A stretch of 64,000 nt of DNA from Alphaproteobacteria bacterium (GCA_021776235.1 JAJFGG010000050.1:1-64000), one strand, 5' to 3'; shown: positions 1 to 9,791, counted from the stretch's first letter. A program made the numbers and translations. Notes: generated from the letters alone by a model not told the origin.

Positions 1-208
1 CTTTTTCCATAAGGATATCACGCATGACCTCCGCCTCGGCTGGTCCGTGGCGGCCAACACCGCCGGTCACGACGAAACGCCCGCTGCCCGACTGTTCCGC
101 TATCCTCGCCGCGCCTTCCGCGCGCCGCCGTAACGAACCGCTGGGGGAGCCATCGGCGCGCACCGCCGCGCCAAAGACCACCAGATAAGGCACTGGCATC
201 TCGGCCAT
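1..208 (-). CDS. YdcF/SanA-like DUF218 protein, N-terminal part (cut by window edge)
   Basis: Only the first 69 residues are inside the window; the rest lies beyond base 1. The visible part has a beta strand (PYLVVFGAAV), then a basic patch (SLRRRAEGAARIA), then FVVTGGVGRHGPAEAEVMRDIL. The TGG-x(5)-GP-x-EA-x-VM pattern is the hallmark of the DUF218 (YdcF/SanA/ElyC) fold, whose members act in envelope or polyisoprenoid-linked processes. The start was chosen at the ATG preceded by AAGGAT. There is no N-terminal membrane segment, so it resembles cytoplasmic YdcF more than SanA. Function beyond the family is not inferable. Confidence 0.75.
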   Translation of the reverse strand, partial: MAEMPVPYLVVFGAAVRADGSPSGSLRRRAEGAARIAEQSGSGRFVVTGGVGRHGPAEAEVMRDILMEK

Positions 209-262
209 CAACACCTATCCTTCACAGAACACGGCGCAAGGTTTGAAATTGCATACATCAGC

Positions 263-2179
263 CTATTGATTTGCAGGCAGGCTTTCGCAGAAGCCCGGCG
301 GTGTTGGGGCGTCGTTGCTGCCGATTTGATACTTTCGCCACCTTGTTGGCGATCCGAGCCATTTTTCAAAATTGCCGATTGCCTTTTTCAGTTTTCGAGA
401 CCTGGGATCGTTACCGCTATAATTTTTTAGTTTGGCAAATTTTCTCTCAAAAAAGGCCTTGTGGGCGTCACGTTGGCTCTCGGTGAAGGTGAAGAATATC
501 TGCCCTGACGTCATATCTTCCAGCCCAAGCGCGATACCATAAGCCAGTTTTTTTACACCCGGGCCCGGCTTGATGGACAATGGCGGCCGCAGTACACCGA
601 CCAGACGTGTATTCGAGGGACCGGGAATATTGTTCTTGTCGATCCATTGCCGGTTCCACTGCATGCGTTTTTCCAACCGGCGCTGGCTGCCCAGGGCCTT
701 CTCAAGAACGGTCTCGTGAACACTTGCCCGGGAGCCCGGAGGCACCCAATTGAAATTGTCCTCACCGATGAACAATTCATACTCCCAATTCTCCCGCGGC
801 ATCTTGTAGCGGCCAGACCACTTGAAAGGATAGCTCCAGTTCGGGTCCTGATACGGGGTGGCGTCACGCAACGCAATGTAGGGCCGCTTGAGTTGGATCG
901 GTTGGCCGGCCGGTTTGTGGTTTTTCATGAAGCTCAACTCGACCCCGATAACATCGCAGCCCAATTGATCGCCTCGAAAGTAGTGGTTCTCAAGGCCGAA
1001 TTGCAGCTCGAAACCATATTCAGGATCAAAGGATTGGATTAATGACCTTGCCGGTACGCCGCTGATATGCACGGGCGTTCCGTTGACCGTAACCTGGTAG
1101 GTGAAGGCATCCGCATCGAGGGATGCCAATTTATCCGCCTGCACGGTAAAGACCGTGTAACCCACACCTCTGATGTCTCCGGACTGGCGCCGCTCGCGCA
1201 AGGTGCTTAGGGAAGGCGCATACCAGAAATTTTGTTTCCTGATCGCGGGCTGGGCATGTGCCGCGCCGATCAGCCCTGGCCAATGCCAGCCCGTATCCGG
1301 GCGACAGCCGCGGACCCATTGCTTCACGCTGTCCGCGTCCTCCAGCGCGCAGTGTTCGCCGTAGGGGCAGCGCAGCTCGACCAGGGATTCAAGGCCGGTC
1401 AATTTGGCGGCTGCCCTCAGGCATAGTTTGGTGACGACGGCGCTGTTGGCGTTGTTGTTCCCGGTACGAGGCTCCATGCGCAGTTCAGCCTGGTAACTGT
1501 GTCCGACCTGCGGCAGTTCGATATAGTCCGGAAAGCGGCCAACATCGATCACGCTTTCGTAGGCCGCACGTTGAACCGGCCGGACCGGTTCAATCATCAT
1601 TTTGCCCTGGCTCAGAAAATTGCCGGTGTTCTCGAAATCTGTGATCTTTATCGCGATGGGCAGGCGCTGCCCCTTGAGGGAGGCCAATGCCTGGCTGAAA
1701 TCCGCCGACCGGCGACCCAAATAACGGATGATGGACTGGCTGACCGCCGCGCTCGCTTCTTCGGGTGAACTGGGATAAACCTCCCGCCAGTCCGGTTCTA
1801 TCAAGCCAAAGTTCACGTTGGTGGGTTGCCGGCCTTGCTGAAGACGCCTGATATTCATCCAGAACGCATAATCCGCGACCCGGGCATTGAGTTCGCCGGG
1901 GTCGACTTTGATTTCCAGAACATATTCAGATACATCACTGGCCGGCGCGAAATCCTGCTGATTGAAGATACCGCGAAGCCGGGAAATCAGCTTCTTCCTT
2001 GCTTGCAGCTTGAATTCGTTGACGCCACCGGCGGGCCAGCTATTGACGATCTCGTCGTGGAATTCAGCAGCGATCCTGACGCCGATCACCTGCGCCGCCG
2101 CGCCACCGACGATAAGCAATGGCGTAACTGCGGAAATTAGTGTGAACAACGCGACATGGATGAAAATGCTTCGGGTCAT
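263..2179 (-). CDS. Uncharacterised exported protein, 638 aa
   Basis: I do not recognise this family. The N terminus is a clear Sec signal peptide (hydrophobic residues about 5-24, ending GGAAAQ), so the protein is probably periplasmic or envelope-bound. The remainder is soluble-looking and rich in Trp, Tyr and Phe with no obvious repeats or membrane segments. There are Cys-containing segments near residues 250-295 (LCLRAAAKL, LRCPYGEHC, GCRPDTGW) that could form disulfides. It overlaps the preceding minus-strand gene by 4 bases (ATGA), so the two are translationally coupled and probably act together. Uncertain: any enzymatic function. Confidence 0.7.
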   Translation of the reverse strand: MTRSIFIHVALFTLISAVTPLLIVGGAAAQVIGVRIAAEFHDEIVNSWPAGGVNEFKLQARKKLISRLRGIFNQQDFAPASDVSEYVLEIKVDPGELNARVADYAFWMNIRRLQQGRQPTNVNFGLIEPDWREVYPSSPEEASAAVSQSIIRYLGRRSADFSQALASLKGQRLPIAIKITDFENTGNFLSQGKMMIEPVRPVQRAAYESVIDVGRFPDYIELPQVGHSYQAELRMEPRTGNNNANSAVVTKLCLRAAAKLTGLESLVELRCPYGEHCALEDADSVKQWVRGCRPDTGWHWPGLIGAAHAQPAIRKQNFWYAPSLSTLRERRQSGDIRGVGYTVFTVQADKLASLDADAFTYQVTVNGTPVHISGVPARSLIQSFDPEYGFELQFGLENHYFRGDQLGCDVIGVELSFMKNHKPAGQPIQLKRPYIALRDATPYQDPNWSYPFKWSGRYKMPRENWEYELFIGEDNFNWVPPGSRASVHETVLEKALGSQRRLEKRMQWNRQWIDKNNIPGPSNTRLVGVLRPPLSIKPGPGVKKLAYGIALGLEDMTSGQIFFTFTESQRDAHKAFFERKFAKLKNYSGNDPRSRKLKKAIGNFEKWLGSPTRWRKYQIGSNDAPTPPGFCESLPANQ

Positions 2180-3117
2180 TGCATGATCACTCCAATTATC
2201 GTCGGGCCAATAGCTGGATCTGGCAAGGTAACCTGCCCGGAGATGATTGCCGTAGTGCTATCGTCACGGGTTACACTTGCCGAAATTGTGCTGCCGGCGG
2301 CGATGGCGGTCGCCGAAAGGCTGATCGGGTGGTTCCACATGGCGCTGTAATGCTGCACCCGGCGCGTGTTTTTTATGGCGCGTTCCAGTTCGAAACGCCA
2401 ATCAAGGGTCAGACCGGCGGTCGGTTCGACGTCCGCTGCCGCGCCCAGCCATACTGTTTCGCCGCGATAACCGGCGCGCGGCTTCAATGTCAGATCCGTT
2501 GTTTGACCGGCCGCGGATATCGTCACCCGCAGGGTCCGGCTTTCGTTGCCAAAGATTGGCAGTTTCCCGGCATGGGGCCTGATCAGAACGATGTGCCGGC
2601 GCCTGAAGTCGCCGGTGATCGTTAGTTGCTGACGGTGAAAAGAGGCCACCGGCCTTTCGACCCAGGGCAAGCCATCGGCTTTGACGTGGAAGGCGCGCGT
2701 TGCCAAAAAGCCGGTCGCAACAAGATGCCTGACTTTCGTCCGCGCCGGCACGACCAGACGGCTCCTGGTGCCGGGCCCATCGATGTCCTGGATTTCGACC
2801 GTTCTGGCGCGATCATGTTGCGCATTGTTAATGACGATGGTGCCGAAGTTGGCCGGCACCAATGCCATAAACGCCACGGCGGTAATCACAATCACCCCGA
2901 GGAACCAACGCCGTTGCATGATCCTTTCGTCGATAAAAGTCTGCAGCTCCGCCTTTCGGTTTTTCGAAACCAAATTGCCGAGAAAGGCAATCCAGGCGAA
3001 CAGGCCGCCCAGGCCCAGCAAGCCGCCGATCACCGGAAACAGGTCCGTGAAATAAAGCACCCAGCCCAGCATCAGGGTGCCGGTCAGGATCAGAAGCAAG
3101 AGATTAAGGAAGAACAT
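2176..3117 (-). CDS. Uncharacterised membrane protein, 313 aa
   Basis: Three hydrophobic segments are visible near residues 3-22, 27-48 and 71-90. The second and third are separated by a basic cytoplasmic loop (SKNRKAELQ...MQRRW). The remaining ~220 residues are hydrophilic and beta-rich, presumably outside the cytoplasm. I recognise no family. Its stop overlaps the start of the exported 638-residue protein, giving a two-gene unit with an N-terminally anchored partner followed by a secreted partner. The pair could be an envelope-associated assembly, but that is inference from topology and gene order only. Confidence 0.7.
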   Translation of the reverse strand: MFFLNLLLLILTGTLMLGWVLYFTDLFPVIGGLLGLGGLFAWIAFLGNLVSKNRKAELQTFIDERIMQRRWFLGVIVITAVAFMALVPANFGTIVINNAQHDRARTVEIQDIDGPGTRSRLVVPARTKVRHLVATGFLATRAFHVKADGLPWVERPVASFHRQQLTITGDFRRRHIVLIRPHAGKLPIFGNESRTLRVTISAAGQTTDLTLKPRAGYRGETVWLGAAADVEPTAGLTLDWRFELERAIKNTRRVQHYSAMWNHPISLSATAIAAGSTISASVTRDDSTTAIISGQVTLPDPAIGPTIIGVIMQ

Positions 3118-3306
3118 TGCCTGCCACCCGCAAAAGAAACCTGGGCTTTCTCCAAAATCAGTGAAGGCCGGGTTGCACAGTGTATCGAAACGAGAAATTC
3201 GCGCAAATAGCGTTGCATCTGTGCCAATCGGTTGGTACCCGCTTTGGCCGGGTTGGAAGAAAGGCGCGATGGTGACTACAATACGGACAGGGAAGGAGTA
3301 CCACGC

Positions 3307-4455
3307 ATGATAAAGAGATTTTCAAGCCTGTTCGCCGGACACATCGACCTCGGCGACATGGGACAGGAGGCAACACCGGCCAACGAGCGGCGATATTCCG
3401 ATGCCCAACTGGCCACGATTTTCGACAAGACGGAGGCCATGGCCCGCTGTATGGATGACCTGGGCTACGATACTTTTTGGCTGGCCGAGCATCATTTTCA
3501 GCGCGAAGGTTATGAATGCATTCCCAATCTGCTGATGATGGGGGTGCACCTGGCGCATCTGACCAAGAATTTGCGTATCGGTTGTGGTTTCAATATCGCG
3601 CCCATGTGGCATCCCTTGCGCCTGGCCGAGGATTTCGCCATGGCGGACCATATGACCAAGGGCCGGGTGGTCTTTGGCGTCGGCCGGGGCTACCACACCC
3701 GAGAGGTGGAAAGCCTGGGCGGGCCGATGCTTGACAAGGACGCCAACCGCGAGATCTTCGAGGAACAGGTCGACATCATCTTCAAGGCCTTTAACAACGA
3801 GGCTTTTTCCCACGAAGGCAAATATTACACATTGCCGGCCGAAGTGCCCTACCGCGGTTATGACCTGAAGGAATTGACCCTGGTGCCCCGGCCCCGGAGT
3901 CTGCCGGTGGAATGCTGGCAGCCCGTGGTCAGCGCGACCCCGCGGGGCCTGGATTTCATGGTCAAGCACGGCATCAAGGGCGTGATCGGCGGCGGCTCCG
4001 CCCTGATGGCGGAAAGTTCCGTATTGGCTTTCCAGGAGGCCAATCAACGGGCCGGTAAAGAGACCAAGCTGGGCGAGGATTTGTGTTTTGGCATTTCCTA
4101 TCATCTGGCGCCGACCCGGGAACAGGCCCTCAACGAGGCCAGACCGTATTACGAAGAGCACGGCAAGATGTTCGCGCCCCTTGGTTTCATGGGCCCCATG
4201 GAGGACGAACAGCTCGCCGCCCTGGGCCGGCGCGGCGGCTGGGCCGACAGCGGCCTGGCCAGCCTGGAAACTTCCTGCGAACGGGGGGCCTGGTATTGCG
4301 GTCCGCCCGAGGGCTTCGTGGAATACCTTCAGGAACTGGGCGAGAAATACCCGGGCCTGGAAATGGTCAACGTGCAATCCAGCATGGGCACGCCATTGGC
4401 GGTCATGCTGGAGCAACTGGAATGGTTCGCCAAGGACGTGATGCCAAAGGTGTAG
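3307..4455 (+). CDS. LLM-class (luciferase-like) flavin-dependent oxidoreductase
   Basis: A 382-residue protein with the luciferase-like monooxygenase TIM-barrel pattern. Visible blocks are GYDTFWLAEHHF near residue 60, LRIGCGFNIAPMWHPLRLAEDFAMADHMTKGR near 95-125 (split here only by description) and VVFGVGRGYH. The EHHF and RLAED-x-A-x-AD motifs are typical of FMNH2/F420-using members. The start at this ATG is supported by GGAAGGAG seven bases upstream; an upstream in-frame extension lacks a ribosome site. It probably oxygenates a small organic substrate using reduced flavin from a separate reductase. Substrate is unknown; nearby catabolic genes suggest a degradative role. Confidence 0.88.
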   Translation: MIKRFSSLFAGHIDLGDMGQEATPANERRYSDAQLATIFDKTEAMARCMDDLGYDTFWLAEHHFQREGYECIPNLLMMGVHLAHLTKNLRIGCGFNIAPMWHPLRLAEDFAMADHMTKGRVVFGVGRGYHTREVESLGGPMLDKDANREIFEEQVDIIFKAFNNEAFSHEGKYYTLPAEVPYRGYDLKELTLVPRPRSLPVECWQPVVSATPRGLDFMVKHGIKGVIGGGSALMAESSVLAFQEANQRAGKETKLGEDLCFGISYHLAPTREQALNEARPYYEEHGKMFAPLGFMGPMEDEQLAALGRRGGWADSGLASLETSCERGAWYCGPPEGFVEYLQELGEKYPGLEMVNVQSSMGTPLAVMLEQLEWFAKDVMPKV

Positions 4456-4470
4456 GCATTACATTAAGGA

Positions 4471-5088
4471 CTATTGCCGTTGCGGGCGCCGCGCGACAAG
4501 TCGGACGACGGCCGCCGGCTTGCCGGGAAAGCGCCCGCCGCGCCGGATCACGGTTTTCTCCTGCAACAGCAGGATTTCCGCTCTATCGAGGGATTGGCGC
4601 AAAAGGGCACTTGAATACAGGCGGTCCGGATCGTCCGGGCCGCCGAATTCGTTATCGGCATGTGCCTTTCCATAGGCTTCGAAAATCAGCACGCCGTCGG
4701 GCTTCAAGGCCTGGTACATGGCGTTGAGCAGGATCTGCTGTTCGCGAGAATCCGAGTGGATAAAGAACGTGACCACCAGGTCGAAGGCCGCAACAGGCCA
4801 ATTCCAATTGATAAGATCGGCCTGCAGGGTCTGAATGGAAACGCCCCGATCTGCGGCCAGCGCCCGCGCTTTTGCCAGGGCATTGTTGGAGAGGTCCACC
4901 GAGAGAACGTTCAGGCCTTGCTCCGCCAGCCAGACGCCGTTGCGCCCCTCGCCATCGGCCACGGCCAATACGCGGGCGCCAGGGATTAGTCGGTCTGTCT
5001 GCGTGACCAGAAAGTCATTTGGTTCGGTACCGAACAGATAATCCTTACCCGCGTATCTCTCTTCCCAGAATTTCTGCCTATCCTTCAT
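4471..5088 (-). CDS. Class I SAM-dependent methyltransferase, TehB-like
   Basis: 205 residues. The N-terminal FWEERYAGKDYLFGTEPNDFL block and the Rossmann motif I variant ARVLAVADGEGRNGVWLA, followed by the acidic VLSVDLS strand, place it with small TehB/thiopurine-type methyltransferases. Motif I reads ADGEGR rather than the usual GCGEGR, which is common in this subgroup. It converges on the luciferase-like gene with only 15 bases between the stops and no obvious terminator. Substrate cannot be read; tellurite or thiol methylation are family precedents only. Confidence 0.8.
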   Translation of the reverse strand: MKDRQKFWEERYAGKDYLFGTEPNDFLVTQTDRLIPGARVLAVADGEGRNGVWLAEQGLNVLSVDLSNNALAKARALAADRGVSIQTLQADLINWNWPVAAFDLVVTFFIHSDSREQQILLNAMYQALKPDGVLIFEAYGKAHADNEFGGPDDPDRLYSSALLRQSLDRAEILLLQEKTVIRRGGRFPGKPAAVVRLVARRPQRQ

Positions 5089-5118
5089 GCGGTCATGTCC
5101 GAATCTGTGCGACGCCGA

Positions 5119-5856
5119 TTAATCTATCTTGTTTTCGTCCTTGTACATGACCTTGGCCCTGGTGGTGCGGACCCAGTCTTCGATCTGTTGCATGGACTGG
5201 TATTTGGCCATATCAAATTGGTCCCAGTGGCGGATTTCCTCCAGTTCCTTTTTCCAGCGTTTATAGGGGGGCTGGGCCGGCGGGCCGAAACACATGATAT
5301 CCAGCACGGACAGATCATCGGGTACGCCCAATAGAGGCTTAAAGGCGTTTTGCGCCTCTTCCTGGCCGATGGCGGTGACCCACCAGACCGCATAACCCAG
5401 GGCGGAGGCTGCCAGGTGCGCTGACATGGTGGCCGCCGCCACGCTTTGCAGCAATATGCGCTCGGCGTTCTGGTGGTACATTTTGTCCAGATCCGAGCCG
5501 TCGCCCAGCACCGGGAAGGCGCGGGTAAAGCGGAAATCGCCGACCACGGCGATCAGTCCCGGCGCGGTCTTCATGCCGGCATAATTCGGTGTCGGAAATT
5601 TCATTTTCAGTTTGCCCCGCCGCCGCGCCTCCGCCACGAAATAATCGCCAAGCTGTTCTTTCAACGCCGGCTCTGTCACCACGATAAAATGCCACGGCTG
5701 CGCGTTGGCCCCGGATGGCCCATGGCGCGCCGCTTCCAGGATCAGATCGTAATGCTCACGCGGCATTTCGAAATCAGCATCGAACGCCCGGGATGTGCAC
5801 CGGTCCCGCACCACCTCCATCAAGGCCACGTAAGCGGCGGGTATGGCTGACGCCAT
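5119..5856 (-). CDS. Nitroreductase family FMN oxidoreductase
   Basis: 245 residues with the nitroreductase fold: the FMN-phosphate binding stretch DRCTSRAFDADF at the N terminus, RHGPSGANAQPWHFIVV next, and a C-terminal LGVPDDLSVLDIMCFGPPA. These enzymes reduce nitro, quinone or enone substrates with NAD(P)H. The start is the ATG with GGGAGGAT 6-8 bases upstream. A longer reading frame upstream would overlap the divergent MetX-like gene and lacks this support. It is divergently arranged with that hydrolase, so a shared promoter region of about 120 bases lies between them. Confidence 0.87.
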   Translation of the reverse strand: MASAIPAAYVALMEVVRDRCTSRAFDADFEMPREHYDLILEAARHGPSGANAQPWHFIVVTEPALKEQLGDYFVAEARRRGKLKMKFPTPNYAGMKTAPGLIAVVGDFRFTRAFPVLGDGSDLDKMYHQNAERILLQSVAAATMSAHLAASALGYAVWWVTAIGQEEAQNAFKPLLGVPDDLSVLDIMCFGPPAQPPYKRWKKELEEIRHWDQFDMAKYQSMQQIEDWVRTTRAKVMYKDENKID

Positions 5857-5974
5857 AATGTGATCCTCCCATTGATGTTTCGCCATTCTTAGCAAATCGT
5901 CCGGAACGGGCGAAACGAATTCGGGCATGCTACAATTCCGGCCAAGGGCCTGGCGCAAAGGGAAGGGAATTAGG

Positions 5975-7012
5975 ATGCTGCTTTCGACGTCGATGTTGTT
6001 CGAGGCGCGCAATTTTGCACTGGAGCTGGGCGGCGCCCTGGCCGAACTGACCCTGGCCTACGAGACCTACGGCACCCTGAACGCCGCCGCCGACAACGCA
6101 ATTTTGCTGTGTCATGGCTACACTTCGAACCCCCATGCCGCCGGCGATGGGGCGGGATGGTGGCATAACCTGATCGGGCCCGGCCGGGCGATTAATACGG
6201 ACCACTACTATGTCATCTGCAGCAATATGATCGGATCAGCCTTTGGCAGCACGGGACCGGGCAGCCCGGACCCCGCCACGGGTGCCCCCTATGGTCGCGG
6301 TTTTCCCGAAATAACGACCGGTGACATGGTGTCCGCACAGGCCTTGCTGCTGGATGATCTTGGCGTTGGGCAACTGGCCGCCGTGGTTGGTTTTTCCTAC
6401 GGTGGCTATCTGACTTTCCAATGGGGTGTCAGCCATCCGGACCGGATGCGCGCCCTGGTCCCGGTCGCCACCTGGAACAAGAGCCGCGGCGGAGTGGAAT
6501 CGATCATCGAGATCGAGGACCGCTTCGCGCAATGCCCGGGCTGGAACGGTGGGGATTATTACGGCCGGGAAGAAGAAAGCGGTGTGCGTGACATGCTGGT
6601 CAGCCTGCGGGTCGAAACCCTGCGCGGTTACGGGGTTGACCGTGCGTTGGCCGACCGGCTGGGCAGCGAGGCCGCGGCAAACGAGGGCCTGGAGAAACTT
6701 GGGCGTCAGTGGGCCGGCCAGTTTGATGCCAATGCCCTGATCGTCCTGCGCCGGGCGGCGGTGCTCTTCAACGCCTGGGACAACGCCGCCAATATCAAGG
6801 CGCCCCTGCTGTATGTCCTATCCAATACGGACCAGCGTTTCCCGGCATCGGAACTTGCCAAGCCGACCATGGCGCATCTGCTGGCCAGCGGCGTGGACGC
6901 CAGCTATGTGGAAATCGACAGCCCGTACGGCCATCTCGCGCCGACCGAGGACTGGCAAAAATGGGCCGGTGATCTGGAGGCCTTCCTCGATCGCCATGGG
7001 TTGGGCGTTTAG
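5975..7012 (+). CDS. Alpha/beta hydrolase, homoserine O-acetyltransferase (MetX)-like
   Basis: 345 residues. It follows the MetX layout: LTLAYETYGTLNAAADNAILL, the oxyanion region LCHGYTSNPHAAG, SNMIGSAFGSTGPGS, then the nucleophile elbow GFSYGGYLTFQWG, and a late His in YGHLAPTEDWQ. True MetX enzymes usually have GGSMGGMQ and GHDAF, so the different elbow and His context suggest a related acyltransferase or hydrolase rather than methionine synthesis. The ATG used here has AAGGGAAGGG about ten bases upstream. An MFS transporter follows 140 bases downstream on the same strand. Confidence 0.82.
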   Translation: MLLSTSMLFEARNFALELGGALAELTLAYETYGTLNAAADNAILLCHGYTSNPHAAGDGAGWWHNLIGPGRAINTDHYYVICSNMIGSAFGSTGPGSPDPATGAPYGRGFPEITTGDMVSAQALLLDDLGVGQLAAVVGFSYGGYLTFQWGVSHPDRMRALVPVATWNKSRGGVESIIEIEDRFAQCPGWNGGDYYGREEESGVRDMLVSLRVETLRGYGVDRALADRLGSEAAANEGLEKLGRQWAGQFDANALIVLRRAAVLFNAWDNAANIKAPLLYVLSNTDQRFPASELAKPTMAHLLASGVDASYVEIDSPYGHLAPTEDWQKWAGDLEAFLDRHGLGV

Positions 7013-7152
7013 GCGCGCGTCTAACGCCAGAAGATTGGTTCGAGCAGCGCTGTCGGAATTCCAATGACGGTCAGGCAGCATCAATATCCCCTGGCCGCAA
7101 CAGCCGATCGTTGTTATTGACATTGCCGCCCTTATTTCGGACCCGCTGGCCC

Positions 7153-8346
7153 ATGAAACCCAACTTCCTCATCGCTTTCTCCTGTGGCCATGGCGCCATA
7201 GATTTGGTGCCGATTGCGATGTACATCCTTATCCCGGCCTTCGGCACGGCCATGGGGCTATCGCCGGTTGAGGTCGGGCTGCTGTTCATGATCCACAGTC
7301 TCGGCGCCTCCCTGGCCTTTTTACCGGCGGGAATGCTGGCCGATCATGTGGCCAATCGCGGCATTTTGCTGGCCGCGACATTCTTCTGGGTTGCCATCGG
7401 TTATTTCACGGCTTCGTTCGCCGACGGTTTCTGGGCTTTCGCAATCCTGATTGCGATTGCCGGTATGGGCGACGCTGCCTGGCATCCCATTGCCACGGGC
7501 GTGCTGGCGCAAATGCATAAGACAAGACGCGCTTATGCCATCGGTATGCATGCCGTTGGCGGCCATGTTTCCGAGGTTATAGCGTTGCCCGCAGCCGGCT
7601 TGCTGCTGGCCTTATGGGATTGGCGCCTCGCCATGCAGGTGCTGGTCGTCCCCACATTGCTCATGGGATGCTTCTTTATTTTCGTCGCGCCAAAAGTACC
7701 GCGGCACGTCAACTCCCGGCCAACGCGGGCAGACTTCGCGGCGATCTGGCAGGTCTGGACCACAAGGGCGGGATTGCGGGTTATTGCGCTCTTTACCTCG
7801 TATAACATGGGGCTTTTCGCGATCATCACCATGACCCCGCTTTATCTCAAAGCTAATCACGGCTTCGCCTGGCTTGATACGGCCATCGCGCTCTCCGTGA
7901 TGATGCTGTTAGGCGCACTGGCGCAGCCATGGATGGGCAGGATATCCGACAATGTCGGGCGGCGGCCGTTGATCGTCTTCGGCAACGCAATTGCGGCCGG
8001 CGCGGCATTTGCCGCCTGGCTGTCATCCTCCTTCGCGCTCACGCTTATTGCCCTGGGGGTCGCGCTGACCGTGCTGGTGGCCATTCGGTCCGTGCTGCTG
8101 GCGGCGGCCGTCGACCACGCCGGCGGGCGCGAAGGTACCAGCCTGGGCCTGACCTTTGCCTTCATGGACGGCTTCGCCGCCTCTGCCGCGGTATTGGCCG
8201 GGCTTGCCGGCGAGAGTGATCTGGCGAATGCCTTCCTACTGGCAAGCGGCTTTTCCTTGCTGGCGTTTGTCCTTGCTGTCGCCACACCGGATACCGCAGG
8301 CGCGACACCGGATACTTCGACTGCCGGACAATATACCGCGCCGTAA
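7153..8346 (+). CDS. Major facilitator superfamily transporter
   Basis: 397 residues with about twelve hydrophobic segments. The loop between helices 2 and 3 reads AGMLADHVANRG, a form of the MFS G-x3-D-x3-R signature, and the matching C-terminal half loop is GRISDNVGRRPLIV. These repeated loops mark the two six-helix bundles. An in-frame TTG 42 bases upstream is an alternative start; neither has a strong ribosome site. It lies between a MetX-like hydrolase and an acyl-CoA dehydrogenase, so uptake or efflux of an organic acid is plausible, but substrate is not readable. Confidence 0.85.
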   Translation: MKPNFLIAFSCGHGAIDLVPIAMYILIPAFGTAMGLSPVEVGLLFMIHSLGASLAFLPAGMLADHVANRGILLAATFFWVAIGYFTASFADGFWAFAILIAIAGMGDAAWHPIATGVLAQMHKTRRAYAIGMHAVGGHVSEVIALPAAGLLLALWDWRLAMQVLVVPTLLMGCFFIFVAPKVPRHVNSRPTRADFAAIWQVWTTRAGLRVIALFTSYNMGLFAIITMTPLYLKANHGFAWLDTAIALSVMMLLGALAQPWMGRISDNVGRRPLIVFGNAIAAGAAFAAWLSSSFALTLIALGVALTVLVAIRSVLLAAAVDHAGGREGTSLGLTFAFMDGFAASAAVLAGLAGESDLANAFLLASGFSLLAFVLAVATPDTAGATPDTSTAGQYTAP

Positions 8347-8519
8347 GTTGCTTCCGGGCTATTCCGGGTCATTGGATGGCGTCCACAGGCCATGCGGCGG
8401 TTTCGCGAGTTTTTTGCGGCATGGCGCCGGATTGCCGCTCTTTGATAAGGGTCAAGGTAGGACCACATCCTGCCGGTTAGATTTCAGCCATCTTTCCAAT
8501 GATGAAGGGCTGTCGGCAG

Positions 8520-9791
8520 ATGGATTTCGGCTTTTCGGACCGGTCCATGGAATTACAGGGCACGGTGCGCCGATTCATGCAGGACTATGTTCTGCCCCAC
8601 GAACACGCCTATCACGCGGATGTTTCCAAGGGCATCTATCCGCCGCAAGTGGTGGAAGACCTGAAGGCGCTGGCCAAGGATGAGGGGCTTTGGAACTTCT
8701 TTCTCCCAGCCCTGCCCAAGGACGCGCCCGGCACCGGGCTTGGCAATCTCGAATATGCGCCGCTGGCGGAAATCATGGGGCGGATTTATTGGGCCTCTGA
8801 AGTTTTCAACTGCAATGCACCGGACAGCGGCAATATGGAGTTGTTGCATCTGTTCGCGACGCCGGCACAAAAGGAACGTTGGCTGAAGCCTTTGTTCGAA
8901 GGCGAAATTCGCTCCTGTTTCATGATGACCGAGCCCGACGTCGCCTCGTCCGACGCCACCAACATCCAATTCTCCATCCGCCGGGCTGGCGACGACTATA
9001 TTCTGGATGGACGCAAATGGTTCATCACCGGCGCCCTGGATCCCCGCGCCAAGTTGGGCATTGTCCTCGGCGTGACGGACCCGGACGGCCCGCGGCACGC
9101 ACAGCACAGCCAGGTGATGTTCCCCATGGCTACGCCGGGCATCGAGATCGAGCGGAATATCAGCTACATGAACCATCTGGCACCCGAAGGGACCTGCGAA
9201 GTGGTTTTCCGCGGCGTCCGTGTGCCGGCGGACAATCTGCTGGGTGAGGAAGGCGCGGGTTTTGCCATGGCCCAGGCGCGCCTGGGGCCGGGGCGCATCC
9301 ACCATTGCATGCGCTCCATCGGGCAATGCGAAGTGGCGCTGGATCTGATGTGTCAACGGGCCCTGGAACGCCGGGCCTTCGGCAAATATCTGCATGAATA
9401 CGGCAATATCGGCGATTGGATCGCCGAGGCCAGGATCGAGATAGAGCAGGCCCGCTTGCTGGTGCTGAAGACCGCCTGGATGATCGACCGGGAAGGCAAC
9501 CGCGCGGCGCGGAAAGAGATCTCCATGATCACTGCCCTAGTGCCGCCCTTGCAGACCAAGATCGTAAACCGTGCGATCCAGGTTTTCGGTGCCATGGGCC
9601 TCTCGCCGGATACGCCGCTGCCGTATTTGTGGAGTTGGGGGCGGGCGCTGCAAATCCTCGATGGCCCCGACGAGGTGCACCTGCGCGCGGTCGCGCAACA
9701 CGAGATCAAACGTGCCCAAGAGGAGCGCGGCAACAGCGTCGTCCCCGAAGGCTATCGGCAAAGCCGTTTCGTACCGCCAAAGGCGGAGTAG
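8520..9791 (+). CDS. Acyl-CoA dehydrogenase family protein (ACAD10/11-type)
   Basis: 423 residues, normal for the family. Visible features are the N-terminal helical domain, the FAD/substrate signature CFMMTEPDVASSDATN, the beta-domain DGRKWFITGA, and the C-terminal ALQILDGPDEVHLRAVAQ. The DGPDEVH pattern is typical of the ACAD10/11-like branch, which oxidises long or branched, sometimes hydroxylated, acyl-CoAs using an electron-transfer flavoprotein. The start ATG has AAGG about a dozen bases upstream; two codons MMK upstream are an alternative. A decayed partial copy of its C-terminal 87 codons lies 1.2 kb downstream. Confidence 0.93.
   Translation: MDFGFSDRSMELQGTVRRFMQDYVLPHEHAYHADVSKGIYPPQVVEDLKALAKDEGLWNFFLPALPKDAPGTGLGNLEYAPLAEIMGRIYWASEVFNCNAPDSGNMELLHLFATPAQKERWLKPLFEGEIRSCFMMTEPDVASSDATNIQFSIRRAGDDYILDGRKWFITGALDPRAKLGIVLGVTDPDGPRHAQHSQVMFPMATPGIEIERNISYMNHLAPEGTCEVVFRGVRVPADNLLGEEGAGFAMAQARLGPGRIHHCMRSIGQCEVALDLMCQRALERRAFGKYLHEYGNIGDWIAEARIEIEQARLLVLKTAWMIDREGNRAARKEISMITALVPPLQTKIVNRAIQVFGAMGLSPDTPLPYLWSWGRALQILDGPDEVHLRAVAQHEIKRAQEERGNSVVPEGYRQSRFVPPKAE

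Noticed and set aside
5975-7012. True homoserine acetyltransferase for methionine synthesis
   Set aside because: The nucleophile elbow GFSYGG and His context differ from MetX, and no met genes are near.
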